A stretch of DNA of 64,000 nt. Source: Todiramphus chloris collaris (taxonomy: Eukaryota > Chordata > Aves > Coraciiformes > Alcedinidae). The DNA lies in assembly GCA_025345505.1 (NCBI GenBank), contig JANVCC010000018.1, positions 2,961,727-3,025,726 of the forward strand, given 5' to 3'. The notes beneath the pieces are model-generated. The model was not told where the DNA came from, searched no databases, and saw nothing but the letters and a program-made list of their open reading frames with translations. Of the stretch, positions 25,604 through 37,764 are shown in pieces (the first letter of the stretch is position 1; the number at the start of each line of letters is the position of its first letter). The translations under genes were made by a program, and so were the position numbers.

Positions 25604-26559
25604 TGAGTCCTTTTTTTCTAGTTGTCTTTACTGTATTATCAATCAGTCTTTATTTCTTGCTTTTTCTTTTCTTACCTCTGTCTTTGATATTGCCATGCTC
25701 TTTCCCACTCCCTTCACTGTTTTTCTCTTATGGGAAGTAATTTTGCATAGCATCTCCAGCCACTCTTTCTTCTGCTGCAAGGTAAACTCATTCCCTCTGG
25801 AAGGAATTGGCACATGGGATGCTGTTGTCCCATGGTTGTTCTGCTGTATCTTTCAGTAACCCTCAGTGACTTCCCTGCTTCACCTGTGAGTTTTCAATCT
25901 CTTCACAAACACATTCTCAATCACCCCCATTAATATCCTCTTGTTCCCTACAGTTTTTCACACAGACCTCCAGGAAGAAACAAAACAAACAAAAGAGGAA
26001 AGTAAATTGCCAGACAGATTAAACTGTACCTCTAGGATTTCCCAAAATTGATAATCTCAAAAAAGACACTCAAACACATTTCACCTACTTTTTGATGCCT
26101 AAATCACGCTATCAAGCGTCAAGTTTCTTACTGTTGATTTCCTTTCAATGGGAGAAAACAGTTTTAGGGATGTGAGTCATCTGACCCACTTTCTAAGGAT
26201 GAACAAAATCTCACATCAGAGTGGTCTCTTTTTCTCCACTGGTATTACAAGGGATCCAAACAGCCTACTCTAGATACAGATATCTGTGTTACAGGCATCT
26301 ACGCATGGATGCCAGATTAAACTTGACAAACACGAGCTGTTGATCTTTTCAAACGTCCTATGTAACTAGTGGGGCAAATTGTCCACTGGTTTATGCTGCT
26401 AACCAAATCTATGACTCTTAGAAAGACAAAATTCATCTTATTTTCAAAGGCCAAGATCATGTTAAAAAAATCAAAGTCCAAGTTTTGGTGAAACACAGTT
26501 AGAAAGTTGGCATAGTTTTATTTGACATTCTGACCTTATTGTTTTGACTGCATCCACAC
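25604..26559. other. Unique noncoding DNA between two CR1 copies
   Basis: Nothing recognisable; pyrimidine-rich around 25610-25740. Confidence 0.5.
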
Positions 26560-27642
26560 TGAACAGAATATGAACTGCTGCAAATGAAGACTGGACAGTG
26601 AGGTGGGTTGAGAGCTGGATGAGTGACAGAGCTCAGAAGGCCATGATCAATGGTGCAGGGTTGAGCTGAGGGCCTGTAGCCAGCAATGTTCTCCGGGGGT
26701 CAGTGGTGGGCCTGGTCTTATTTAACATATTCATCAACAACCTAGGCAAGGGGACAGAGTGTATCCTCAGCAAGTTTACTGATGATACAAAACTGGGAGG
26801 TATAACTAACACAGCAGAGGGCTGTGCTGCCATCCAGCATGATGTGGGCAGTCTGAAGTGTTGGGCAGAGTGGAATTTAATGATGTTCAACAAACACAAG
26901 TGTAGGGTCCTGCACCTGGGGAGAAATAACCCCAGGCATCAATATAGATTAGGGATAGACCTGCTGGAAAGCATTCCTGAGGAGAAGGATCTTGGAGTCC
27001 TGGTGGACAATAAGTTATCCATGAGCCAGCAATGTGCCTTTGTGACCAAGAAGGCCAATGGTATCCTGGGGTGCATAAAGAAGAGTGTGGCCAGCAGGTT
27101 GAGGGAGATCATCCTACCACTCTATTCTGCCCTGGTGAGGTTACATCTGAAATACTGTGTCCAGTTCTGGGTTCCCCAGTCCAAGAGAGACAAGGAACTA
27201 CAGGAGAGAGTCCAGAGGAGGACAGCAAAGATGACTGGGAGACCAGAGCATCGCACTTACAAGGAAAAGTTGAGAGAGCTGGGACTATTTAGCCTGGTGA
27301 AGAGGAGACTGAGAGGAGACTTTATCAATGTCTACAAATATCTAAAGGGTGGATGCAAGGAGGATGGAGTCAGACTTTTTTCAGTGGTGCTTTGGACAAG
27401 GGGTAATGGTCACAAGCTGGAACATAGGAGGTTCCATCTAAATAAGAGGAAAAACTTGTTTATGTGAGGGTGTTGAAGACCTGGAACAGGCTGCTCAGAG
27501 AGGTTGTGGTGTCTCCTTCTCTGGAGAGCTTCAAAACCCTCTAGTATGTGATTCTGTGTAATGTGCTCTGGGCAAACCAGCTTTGAGGGGGGTTGGACTA
27601 TGTGATCTCTAGAGGTCCCTTCCAACTCCAATGATTCTGTGA
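26560..27642 (+). mobile_element. CR1 LINE, 5'-truncated, + strand
   Basis: About 1.1 kb from the region upstream of the RT GVPQG motif to a complete 3' end ('ttccaactccaatgattctg', 27620-27639). It carries the longest uninterrupted RT frame in the window, 26703-27467. The left boundary is approximate: similarity is clear from about 26600. The 3' octamer is present once with a change. Confidence 0.95.
26703..27467 (+). pseudogene. CR1 ORF2 RT C-terminal fragment, 254 codons
   Basis: The frame begins inside the palm domain ('[20 protein letters not shown]'), then has the catalytic box as FTDDTKLGG with both Asp retained. It continues through '[17 protein letters not shown]', '[20 protein letters not shown]', '[20 protein letters not shown]' and '[20 protein letters not shown]', the usual order for the CR1 RT palm-thumb and C-terminus. 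The reading frame stops early at 'KNLFM': a single-base change in length near 27460 shifts the last about 40 codons out of frame. Upstream, GVPQG reads as VLRG. The methionine start is incidental; the true ORF2 N-terminus is missing by truncation. Confidence 0.9.
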
Positions 27643-28446
27643 AGAGAATTGCTGTTACATCATTTACCTGCATGTTAAGATGATAATATAAAGAGGTAAA
27701 GGGAAGACAGTAAATCTCCCTTTCTGAATATTAACTGGAGAAACTCAAATGCTCACACTGATCCCAAGTACAACCTCAGGATGTTCTTGGTCTGCAAATT
27801 CAGTGCCAGGTGAGAGGACTTCCACTGAACACAAGCAGTCCAAGTGCATTTGTCTTCATCCACCTCTTATTTACATTTCAGATTTGACTATTTTTTCTTT
27901 CCCTGAGAACAGTCAGAAGTTCTAGCAATGTCCTTGGAGATATACCTTGCCTGAAAGAAACATTTGGTTAAAATTTCAGTGGAAAACAAACAATGATAGC
28001 TGCTGCCATGTTTCCTTGAAATCCCTCTTCTGCTATTATGCAAGAGTCTCAGTTCAGTAAAGGAAGATTGCGAAATCTGGGGAGGGGGGAGGTTGGAGGA
28101 GGTGTGGGGGTGTAGTTATTGTTATTATTTACATTTTGTTTATATCTCCAGAAGTATCCAGACTAATATTTTTACTATCTCTCTTCTTTGTGGATCAGGT
28201 ACAGAGTACGACACAGTCATTTTATGTATTGGTGTTTTATATTGGTTGCTTTTCCCCTTACTGAAACTCTGACAAGCAATTGCTTGTCTTGTCTGCTCTA
28301 TTGTTTCTGTTGCTTGCTTGCTTTTTTTTACCACCTTGCCTGAGTTTAAATTTCTCACTCTCATGCCTTAGCTAAGTGTCTAGATATGAAACTTTGGATT
28401 CATCTTACCAAAACTAGCAAGAATTTTAGTCATCTAGGTTCTTTTC
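27643..28446. other. Unique noncoding DNA
   Basis: No gene recognised. A short G-rich tract lies at 28079-28112. Confidence 0.5.
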
Positions 28447-29190
28447 GTAGAATCATAGAATGATTTGAGTTGGAAGGTTTGTCTAGTTCAAGCCCCCTGC
28501 TATAAGTAGGGACATATTTAACTAGAGCAGGTTGCTTAGAGACGAGTCCAGCCTCACCTTGAATGTTTCCAGGGATAGAGCATCTACCACCTCACTGGGC
28601 AACCTGGGCCAGTGTTTCACCACTCTCAGCGTAAAAATTTCTTCCTTAAACCTGGTCTAAATCTACTCTTCTTTTAGTTTAAAACTATTACCCTTGTCCT
28701 ATCACAACAAGACCTACTAAAAGATTGTCCCCATCTTTCTTATAGGCCCACTTTAACTACTAAAAGGCTGCAATAAGGTCTCCCTAGAGACTTCTCCAGG
28801 CTGAACAACTTCAACTCTCTCAGCCTGCCCTCAGAAGAGGTGTTCCAGCCCTCAGATCATTTCTGTGGCCTTCTCTGGACTGCTCCAACCTGTCCATGAC
28901 TTTCTTGTGCTAAGGACTCCAGAGCTGGACCCAGCACTGCAGGATGGTCTCACCAGAGAAGAGTAGAGCAGCAGAATCCCCTCCCTTAACCTGCTGGCCA
29001 CACTGATTTGGATGCAGCTCAGGATGAGATTGGTTTCTGCGCTGCAAGCACACGGTGCCAACTCACACCAAAGTTTTCATCCACCAGTACCACCAAGTCC
29101 TTCTCAGCAGGGCCACTCTCAATCCATTCATATCCCAGCCTGTACTGATACTGGGGGTTGCCCCAACCCGTGTGCAGGACAATAGGGTGT
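28447..29190 (-). mobile_element. CR1 LINE, 5'-truncated
   Basis: Begins 'tagaatcatagaatgatttg' (complement of the 3' octamer) and proceeds through 'gaatgtttccagggatagag', 'ggcaacctgggccagtgttt' and 'ggtctccctagagacttctc' to 'cctgtactgatactgggggt', which is the RT segment 'YQYRLG'. Frames are broken; two short minus frames (28852-29061 and 29019-29222) still show 'ASRLREGILLLYSSLVRP' and '[15 protein letters not shown]'. Confidence 0.95.
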
Positions 29191-31869
29191 TGCAGTATAG
29201 AAAAAGCTATTATAGGGCACAATTCCTTTTACCTTGGTGATCATCTGTGAAGGGCACTCGGGATAACTGGCTCAGAGATAAAAACGTATGGTGCAAAGTT
29301 AAGTGAGATTAATTCCACTCTGGGTATTCAGTTCTCTGTTCTGCCTACCAACAAGACTGCACTTCTTTTTTTCTTCTCCCTCTGATCACTGCCTTCCACG
29401 TTATCTCCTTGGTACTGAATGACAATGCAGAATTTCTCCATCCAACTACCTTCACTCATTCACCTGGACAACTACTTCTTTTATGGTCTTAAAACACAAC
29501 AGTCGATTCATCCAGGATGTGAACCAACTTGATTTCTGTGTTTTGTATAATTCAGAGAACAGTGTTTATTGAAAAGAGGTCTGGTTTTTTAAATAAATAA
29601 ATAAATAAATGCAATATTGACTAGGGGGAAAATGTGTGTCTGACAAATCTAGACATTATGAAAAAAAGCCACACAAGAAAACAACAATTCTTGTCCTAGC
29701 AAGTGAAATTGAAATTCAGAGTTGGTGATCCTATCCTACAGGAAAAGAAGAGTGCTCATTCAAAACTGAACTACTAAGTTCACTGTTGCTTCTAAACCAG
29801 TTCTTAACACTGCAAGGGGACAGAGAAGATAATGAAAAGTAACTCAGTCAATGTGTTGTGAACTGAAGTGCTTTATGTAAAGCTCATCCTGAACCTCCTG
29901 AAATCTATAGTAACAGGAACATCATCACCACATATCAGAGTGGATGAGTTGCCTATAGGAATTAATGTCTTCAAAAAGTGGAGGTCTTTAATGACTGGGC
30001 TGCAATTCACTTTTATCTTCTGTTCAGCAAGACTTCACAAGATAAATTGCAGTGCAGCCATGCCTGAACTCGTACAGCATTGCATGGACTAGAAGCAAAA
30101 TAACTCTTTAAACAAGATGTCAAACCTGAGTTACGAAGCCCTCTTTGGAGGATTAGAGTTGTCTTATCACATTAGTATGGCTAGACTGCATCCAGTTTTA
30201 GGATCACTTGTTACTTGAATATATAGCTGAAGTGCCTTGGTGTTGAACTCCCAGACGTTCTGGGTTTGCATTTACCTGGGCAGAACCAAAGCAGGTTTTT
30301 CTGTTTATGGCAGAAGAGATACATCAAGTCAGACTGAACTCATTTAAGTTTCCTCATCTAAAAATTAGAGGTTTAATCATGTTGGGTTTTTTTTCTATAA
30401 CTAATGTTAAAAACAATTTTAAGACAGTTTTCTGGAGATATAGTCTATAAACTACAGCAGGAACCTAGATTACTGGTGAGATGGGAAATTTGTCTCTTGT
30501 TAAGGCTGCAGGGACATAAAGCTGCTGAACAGGCCATATGAAGCTACAGGTCAAGACATGAGAAACTGATGTCTGTAATAAGTAGTGCTCTAAGATGCTG
30601 AGAAAACTTACAGAGATGGGACCTCTGTAAGGGATGGCTGGGCCGCACAAGCGGTTAAAGCAGGGAGGAGGGGGGTAGGTGAGAAGCATCAAATTTCACA
30701 GATAATTAGAGAGGTTTATTTGGGACCTCTTGGTTCATTCAGACCTGACCTTTCATCTAACCATACCAGAGTCAAGACTATTTCTGCAGTCAAGAGTACC
30801 AGTGGATAGGATAGGATAGGGTAGGATAGGATAGGAGAGGAGAGGAGAGGATAGGATAGGATAGGATAGGATAGGATAGGCAGTGTTTTCCCTGGATATT
30901 GATACAGACCAAGCATTCTTGTGCCGAAAAAGAAAACAACCATGGGTTGTCTCTTTCCTTGGCACAATCAATGTACATTATTACATATATAAAGGAGAAC
31001 ATCTTAAGCTGAGAAAACAGACAGATCCATCCTCAAAGATAAGCTATCACTCCATGAATAGGCTTCTGTCTTGAGATGTTAAGATACTCCTCTTTCAAAA
31101 GCAGGAGGATTGAGCTGAATATCCTAACTCAGCCACAAAGTTTACATATATACCAGTAAACTAAACTATTGCAGGTCCTGCTTTCTGGACAACCACATGA
31201 TCTGGTTACTTCTATATGGTAAAACTTTCATAGCCTCAAACCACAGTGAATGCATCTTGTCTGCTTGCTGGGAATAGTTTCAGGCTCACCCTAGTACATG
31301 AACTGTGCCTGGGAACTGTTTAAATAATGTTAATTTTCTCTGAACAAAACTGTACCAAGGACCATAATGAGTTCTGGTGCCTGAGTCTGAGCCTTGGTAT
31401 TGTTTAATTTTCTACAGTAGCTATAATCAAGAAATGAATCACTGCTTTTATTTAAAGAATTTCAATGTGATACTTTTAATTTAGTCCAAAACTCTTTTGT
31501 TTGTTTCTTTAGTAAAATTCCCCTTTGACATACAATAAATAGGAAAAGAAAGAAAAAAAGAAAAAGACAACTTGGTTTAACCATAATAATCAGCATGATT
31601 TGAAGAAAGCAAGCATGACCAGAGAAAGTAGGAAGGCTTCAGTTGTCTTGATCTGTATTATGCTAAGATCATCATACCACAGTTAGCAACATCACTTTTA
31701 TAATGCCTCATATTTCACCCTTAATTATTTCTCATTTTCTCTGATCTGACTGAAATAAAAACTAGAACTATTGGTTTCAGCAGGGCAAAGCCTAGTAGGA
31801 AGAGTATACTATAAATACAGTCTAGAAAGATATAGCTACTGCCTTTATTTGACAACCTAACTGTTCCCC
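29191..31869. other. Unique noncoding DNA
   Basis: No gene recognised. It includes AAAT repeats at 29591-29610 and the GGATA array described separately. Confidence 0.5.
30804..30880. repeat. (GGATA)n pentanucleotide array with GGAGA block
   Basis: Roughly fifteen pentamers over 77 bp. The outer units are GGATA (one GGGTA variant) and a central block of about four units is GGAGA. Antisense frames through it give SYPIL repeats, an artefact. Confidence 0.95.
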
Positions 31870-32025
31870 AAGCACTCATCCACCAGCCTTATAAAAGGAA
31901 ATGTAGTTACTGAGGTCCAAATTCACCGTTAGCTTAAGTGTGTGCAATTCCACTGAAGTCAACACAATTGTATCCGTTTACTTTCACGGTGAATTGGGAT
32001 CCAGACCTTTACTGAAGTAATAAAA
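31870..32025. repeat. Old palindromic repeat
   Basis: 'aattcaccgttagcttaagt' near 31921 and its approximate complement 'ctttcacggtgaattggga' near 31981-31999 form the outer arms, with 'ccactgaagtcaacacaatt' near the centre. The 'cactgaagtcaa' core is like that of old amniote hairpin-type dispersed repeats. The family name is unknown to me. Confidence 0.55.
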
Positions 32026-34052
32026 GGTCAGTCAAAAATACAGGCAAGGGACTAACTTCTTGTTTAAATGAAAGCTGTGGCTTTGCTCAAAGTTCTTGAC
32101 ATAGATGATAGCATCAGTTAACAAATGAGCTGAACAGGCAGTAAAAGAACAAGAATTGGGATATATGAGTAAGTTACAGAGGTTTATGGTCATGTTATGT
32201 TAACTGAGTCATGATAAATATTAACTTTTTTTCACCTTCTGTAAATGCAAAGAAATATGCCTTAGCTTATCTTGTGTGAGAACAGAAGATGATAAAACAG
32301 TGAGGTTGAATACCTTTCAGATAACATATAATATTTGCCATTAGAGACAAAATGAGTCACTCGTACACTTATGTATAATTCCTTCTGAAGACATTAGGTT
32401 TTGTCAGTAGAACTGAAAGCTTGAACTGGCTCATGAAAACAACACAATTTGTCTCGTAGTCACTCCACTGTGTTTAGGAAGCTCATGCAGTATCTACAGC
32501 TTTGTGCCACCAATCACATCGAAGGCAGCAGGATAGAAAAAAGGATGTGTCCCACTAACTGGATACCACTTGGTCTCACGGTTGCAGGGTCTCATTTACT
32601 CATATTATTATACTGTTTAGGAGCACAACAGGACATCAACTAGGATTCACGTTGTCTAAGTTGAACGTATAGTTAGGAAACTAGTTTGAACAGCTGGGTT
32701 TAAACCCAGGTTCTCTCTATAGTCAATGCAGACTGTGTAAGTCATTACCATCCTGATAGAAATTCTCTACAGCAAGGAGATTTGTGTGTTTCCTGCAGCA
32801 CAAATGGAAGAAGACATTCATGCAGGAGGACTTTGGAGGGCAATACAGGAGGTGACCCACAGAGACAAGAGGAAGTCACCAGTGACCAATAACAATAATG
32901 ACAAAAACATTGCAAAGCAAGCTTACGGCAGAGAGCCTTCCATGTTATTTGGTACTTTACCCATGTTTCTGGATCTCAGCCTAAGACACCAGAAGGTGCT
33001 ACATGAAACAAATGCAATTGTGTAACACGAAAGCAACAAGGACACAAAAAAACCTGCAACAATAATGAAACTTTCAGAATATACCTAACTGATATTTACT
33101 TAAAAGTAGAAAAGGTTATCTCAAGGCTGAATAAGGTGAAATGATTTCTTTCTAAAGTTAGATGGTTGAAAATACTAGTTTACAATGTGTGGTAGGCTTA
33201 CTAATCCCAGCTACCATGACAATATAAGAGTGATGATGATGATAGCAGATAGATCTTACATAAATTGGGGAACATGTCAGTGTCCTTTTAAGACGGTTTT
33301 ATTCTTTGCAGAGAAGGCACTTTCAATTAACAGAACTGAGACAGAAGTGATGGTTCCATAGCCTCTCTGTATGGTGAATAAACCTGTTCTTCAGTGTCTC
33401 AGGTTAGTGCTTCAGCCATTAAACCATATAACTTATTTATTCCCAGCTATTTTCATTAACTCTGTGTTCTTGATACAGAGTTATCTTGAGACATAGAGTT
33501 AAATATTAGCATTTCATGGTTTAGGCTATTGGCTTTACCTTTTATCTTCTTAAACAAGTACATCAGCACCTATAGCAGTAAATAAAAGGGGACAGGAATA
33601 GCTATCTACCTTGAAGCCAGCTGGCACAGCATAGCTTTTATTCATGGCTAAACTCTCTTACATCTAAACAGGTTGCTAGATGCAACCAGTGTGTTGGGAA
33701 CAACCTCTGGACTGTGCTATTCTCGACCCATGCCCATACACTCTCTGGAGAAGCACCGACTGGCCTAAGCTGTGAACCAAGCAAGCAATTTAACAGTATG
33801 GTTGACCTAATTGTAAGGTCTGGGCCCATACTCTGGGCCTTGATTAGCTTACCGTTAGCTTTAATTAAATTGCTTCACCAAAATACAGTTTATGTATTAA
33901 ACCAGAAAGGAAAACATTTCAGTGTAGGGCACAGAAATCTTTAATTTTAGCACTTTAAGGTAAAGGCTGCTCCTGAGAGGTAAAGTTTTGTTATTTTATT
34001 ATAGCTTTCACTTGGAAAGATCCAGGTACAATATGTAAAAACAGGCAGAGAA
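32026..34052. other. Unique noncoding DNA
   Basis: No gene or mobile element recognised. A short GAT repeat lies at 33230-33243. Confidence 0.5.
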
Positions 34053-34372
34053 AATAGGGCTGGAAAGGACCTCAGGAGATCATTTAGTCCATCTTCCTCC
34101 CCTGAGGCAGGATCTTCTATATCAAACTGATTATGACATATGTTTGTTTAACCCACTCTTCAAACCTTCCAGCGATGGAGCTTCTACCACCTCCCCAGGC
34201 AGAGCTAGTCTACACTTAGGAAGTTTACCTAATGACTAACCTAAATCTTCCTTGCTACTGTTTAAACCCATTGCTTCCCATCCTATCCCCAGTGGACACA
34301 GAGAACAAGTTATTTCCTTCATCTTTGCAACATTTACCTTAGCTGCAGCCTGTTGTCCTCTCTCACTTCTGA
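34053..34372 (-). mobile_element. Ancient CR1-like fragment
   Basis: Starts with 'agggctggaaaggacctcag' and 'gagatcatttagtccatctt', the complement of an old reptile-type CR1 3' UTR. It continues with 'cttctaccacctccccaggc', 'cctaatgactaacctaaatc' and 'acccattgcttcccatccta'. The ordered blocks support the call; divergence is high. A T-rich tract follows at 34377-34401. Confidence 0.8.
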
Positions 34373-35699
34373 CTTGTTTTTTTGTTTTTTTTTTTTTTTT
34401 TCCTCAGAATTAATAATAATCCTAAAATGAGGGTATATGATATTTAATATATACACTAATTCCACAGACAGAATAGTAAACAGGCTATTTGTAAGGGTAA
34501 AAATTGTGCACGTCGGATTTTGCAGCTGTGTGCTTGTTTTAAATACATTCTTTTTAATTTTCATTAGGGAGAGGGATTGTTTGAATCATGGGGGTTGCTT
34601 TTAAAATATTCAGGTCATTCTCTCTTTTCCTCTAACCCTCAAAGGGTTAAGTCCCTGGCTGATAATTCCCTTTGCAAGCCAGATCCTTCATTACAAGTAG
34701 AATCCTTACAAGAGGACATATTTCATTTTTTAACTGGAGCATATCTAATGATGCGGGGGAAAGCCCTGTCTTGTAACATTTGATCTAGCCTCAGACAAGA
34801 AGAGCAAGGTGGCATCAGCCTCTTCCTATTTAGTCATGAGCCAAGGAACTGCACCAGTATACAAGTGACATGCAGAACACATGCATCAAAGTAGCAGCTC
34901 AATCTGTACTGCAAATAACACTCTTTCATGTCTCAGCATGGTTGCTGGCCCTGAGCTGTAGTTCCAGTAATTGACATAGTTGCCCAATGCTAGAAAACAA
35001 ACTCGGAAACTATTCTCATTAGACGTCCCCCTGGTTTGCTGCTCCGTTATTGTAAAACCCAAACACTGAGCTTCCTACCAGCGTGGCTCTGTTTTTAATT
35101 AGTTCTGATGGCACTGGGCGACGCGCCAAGGAAAAAAATGAACTTCCTGTGATTGAGGCTTGTTGCTCAGTATGTTGCTTCCTCCACACAGAGATTGTTT
35201 TCACAACATTCTCTGAAAAGGAGCTACTGACAGAAATAATATAAGTTTTTACTGCTCTTGATTTTTTTTTTTTTTTATTCTGCCTTCCATGCTTATAAAA
35301 GGCAGCTCAAAGTCAAGGATCCTTAAAGTTACTGTGTCATTATTTTGCCTTTGTGTGACTTGGATGATTAAAGACATCCTGGCAGATTAATTTTTTTTAA
35401 TAGAATAAGCACAGGCTCCTGTTAAAAAATTTAAGACCAAGGATTTTTTTGGTGTTTAAAATACATTAATTTGGATATGTTCAGGCATGGGGTGAGGAGG
35501 AACTTGAGGCTTATATTCAACAGCATAAGTTGTCACAGTGTGAGCAAGGGTGAGTGAAATGGCAGATGAATAAAATTCAAAAGCAGAATTAGTGTCTGCA
35601 TGTGGGGATATGATGAGGTATTCTGTGTCTTAGCAGTCTCCTTCATTTCTTCTTAAGAGGCTTCTCAAGTTAATTTCTTATTAAGCAAGGCTTAGAAAT
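34373..35699. other. Unique DNA with a CpG-rich patch
   Basis: No gene recognised. At 35020-35130 six CpG dinucleotides occur in about 110 bases, including GGCGACGCGCC near 35117-35127; the flanks are CpG-poor. This might be a regulatory or conserved element, but there is no direct evidence of function. Confidence 0.45.
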
Positions 35700-36330
35700 T
35701 ATCATTTTGTCCCAGTGAGTGTCTGTTGGTAGGATTCAGACCGAGAGATGTACATTTAGGTGCCTCAGAAGTGCATGTCTGCTTTTGTGCTGCCTCTGAT
35801 TGGAGTCAGAGACAGTGAAGATCCAGTTGACACCATCAGTGGAGTCCAGAGAGTAGCTGACCACACCAAATGAAGGTTGGTATTTCTAGTGTGAGCTGAA
35901 CTGCTTTCCTGTCTCCATTGACTTGCATGGACATGATCTCCATTAATTATAATGATAGCTTAGATGAATAGAGCAGATGAACAGATCTAAATTTTAGATT
36001 CCTAAACTACAGACCTGCGTAATAGTAGGCGTCTGCCTTTGGGTTGGTTGAACTGCTCTCTAGATTCCCATTGACAATGCTGATTTATGAAGAGCTTGAT
36101 TTAACCTCCCACACACAGGTAACCAGTGCTACCTGAGATGCTTCTAGGCCTTATCTAACATCCAGCTGCCTCTCCACAAGACAATAGGACTACTGTAAGT
36201 CCAGTGTTATACCTGTCAAACCTACATGGATATCTCACAGGTCCTGGAATGTCTCAGGCAGCAGCAGAAATCTCTGTCAAGTCAAATGGAATTGAGCTCT
36301 CGTTTTTTGTTGATAACAAGAGCGTGGGCA
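35700..36330. repeat. Fragment of the palindromic dispersed family
   Basis: Contains 'tatacctgtcaaacctacat', 'ggatatctcacaggtcctgg' and 'aatgtctcaggcagcagcag' near 36207-36260. These align with the core of the 16.2-16.9 kb inverted repeat and its 54.3 kb relative. The 36015-36080 part ('acctgcgtaatagtaggcgt', then 'tagattcccattgacaatgc') resembles the complement of the outer right arm of the 16.5 kb copy. Highly diverged; the boundaries are guesses. Confidence 0.5.
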
Positions 36331-36662
36331 CCATATACAAATTCCCACACTGAAGTCATCAAAATTAGGCAGCTGAACCAGGGGATGAATCTCCCCTGCC
36401 ACATGACTTTCCCCAGATGAATGCAGCTCTATTAGATACACAAGTAGATGTCTCACAGCTAACTCTGTGCTTTATAAATTGCATTTTAAAAGATGGTTTG
36501 GGAGAAAAGGGGTAAAAAACACCTGAAAGCTTCTGAATCTGGCTTGTATGGTTGAATGCAAGCTGTGACAGCCTGCTTGCCATTGCTCAGATACTTTTTG
36601 GCAGTCTCATTTCTGCAAGTATATATAGAGATAAAAGAAAAGATCCATCTAACTCAATTATA
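36331..36662. other. Unique noncoding DNA
   Basis: Nothing recognisable. Confidence 0.5.
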
Positions 36663-37010
36663 ATCATAGAAGTGTCAGGGTTAGAAGGGACCTTAAAGTT
36701 CATCTAGTTCCAACCCCCCTGCCATGGGCAGGGACACCTCCCACTAGAGCAGGTTGCTCAGAGCCCCATCCAGCCTGGTCTTAAAAACTTCCAAGGATAG
36801 GGCTTCCACCACCTCTCTAGGCAACCCTTTCCAATGTCTCACCACGCTCATGGTGAAGAAATTCTTCCTAATATCTAACCTGAATCGACCTATCTCTAGT
36901 TTTAATCCATTCCCTCTAGTCCTATCACTGCCCAACAGCCTAAAAAGTCCCTCCCCAGCTTTTCTGTAGGCCCCCTTCAGATACTGGAAGGCCACAATAA
37001 CACCTAATGT
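36663..37010 (-). mobile_element. CR1 LINE 3' end, fairly young
   Basis: Begins 'atcatagaagtgtcagggtt' and runs through 'ggacacctcccactagagca', 'ggttgctcagagccccatcc' and 'ttccaccacctctctaggca'. The minus-strand frame 36744-37013 reads cleanly as the CR1 ORF2 C-terminus ('SDRTRGNGLKLEIGRFRLDI', 'RHWKGLPREVVEALSLEVFK'), ending in frame. Low decay suggests one of the younger copies. 5'-truncated at about 37010. Confidence 0.95.
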
Positions 37011-37764
37011 CAATCAAGTCAAACAAAAAATCAGAAACACTGTTTTCCTTTGTCATTGTGTTTCTGGAATTACTTGGTTTGCTTTTTAAAACAGGAGTGT
37101 GTGGTGCATCAAGGCACATAATGAGTATGCATCACTGGTGGTGCTCAAGAACAGAAGACAGTAGATTTTAGAAATGAATGGCTACTGCAGTGGTTATAAA
37201 ATGGCATCTTCAGGCTGTGCAAATAATTGGATGTTAACAACAGGGCACTAATCAGGAGATCTGATCATAAAACTGTTGTATAGTTCTGGGGTTTTGTTTT
37301 CTTTTACTTAGGAGACAGTGTCTTTGAGCTACACCTGTAAATAAAGAATATTCTCACCACCCCATGTTAAAAAAATATTGACAGGTAGAAAATGGTAGAA
37401 AAATCCACCAGCAACTATCAAATATCAAATACTCACTATCAAATAGAAATACTCAAGAGATTCCTGAGCCATAGATCACCAGAAGCTAGAACTACCTAGG
37501 AGATATTGCCACGTACTTGCAACCTTATACAATTCCTTAAGCACCTTGAGCTCAGTCAGACACAGGGTACTTGACCCATCAGACCCATTTTGTATATAAT
37601 CCACACTGAACTGACTTTTTCCATTTATTCTGTGAGGATCTTTCCATAACAGATTTTAAGTAATGGCAGCCATGGCAAAGACAACTGATGTTTCTGTCTG
37701 GCTTTGCTTGACCTCACAAGACTGCCAGTCAGGATGTCTCAGAGAACTGCGCTTGGTTTCTGAA
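37011..37764. other. Unique noncoding DNA
   Basis: No gene recognised. Part of 37660-37764 may be diverged CR1 sequence continuing the next element, but I cannot demonstrate it. Confidence 0.45.

Noticed and set aside
30716..31002. Frames with SYPIL repeats
   Set aside because: Antisense translations of the GGATA array.
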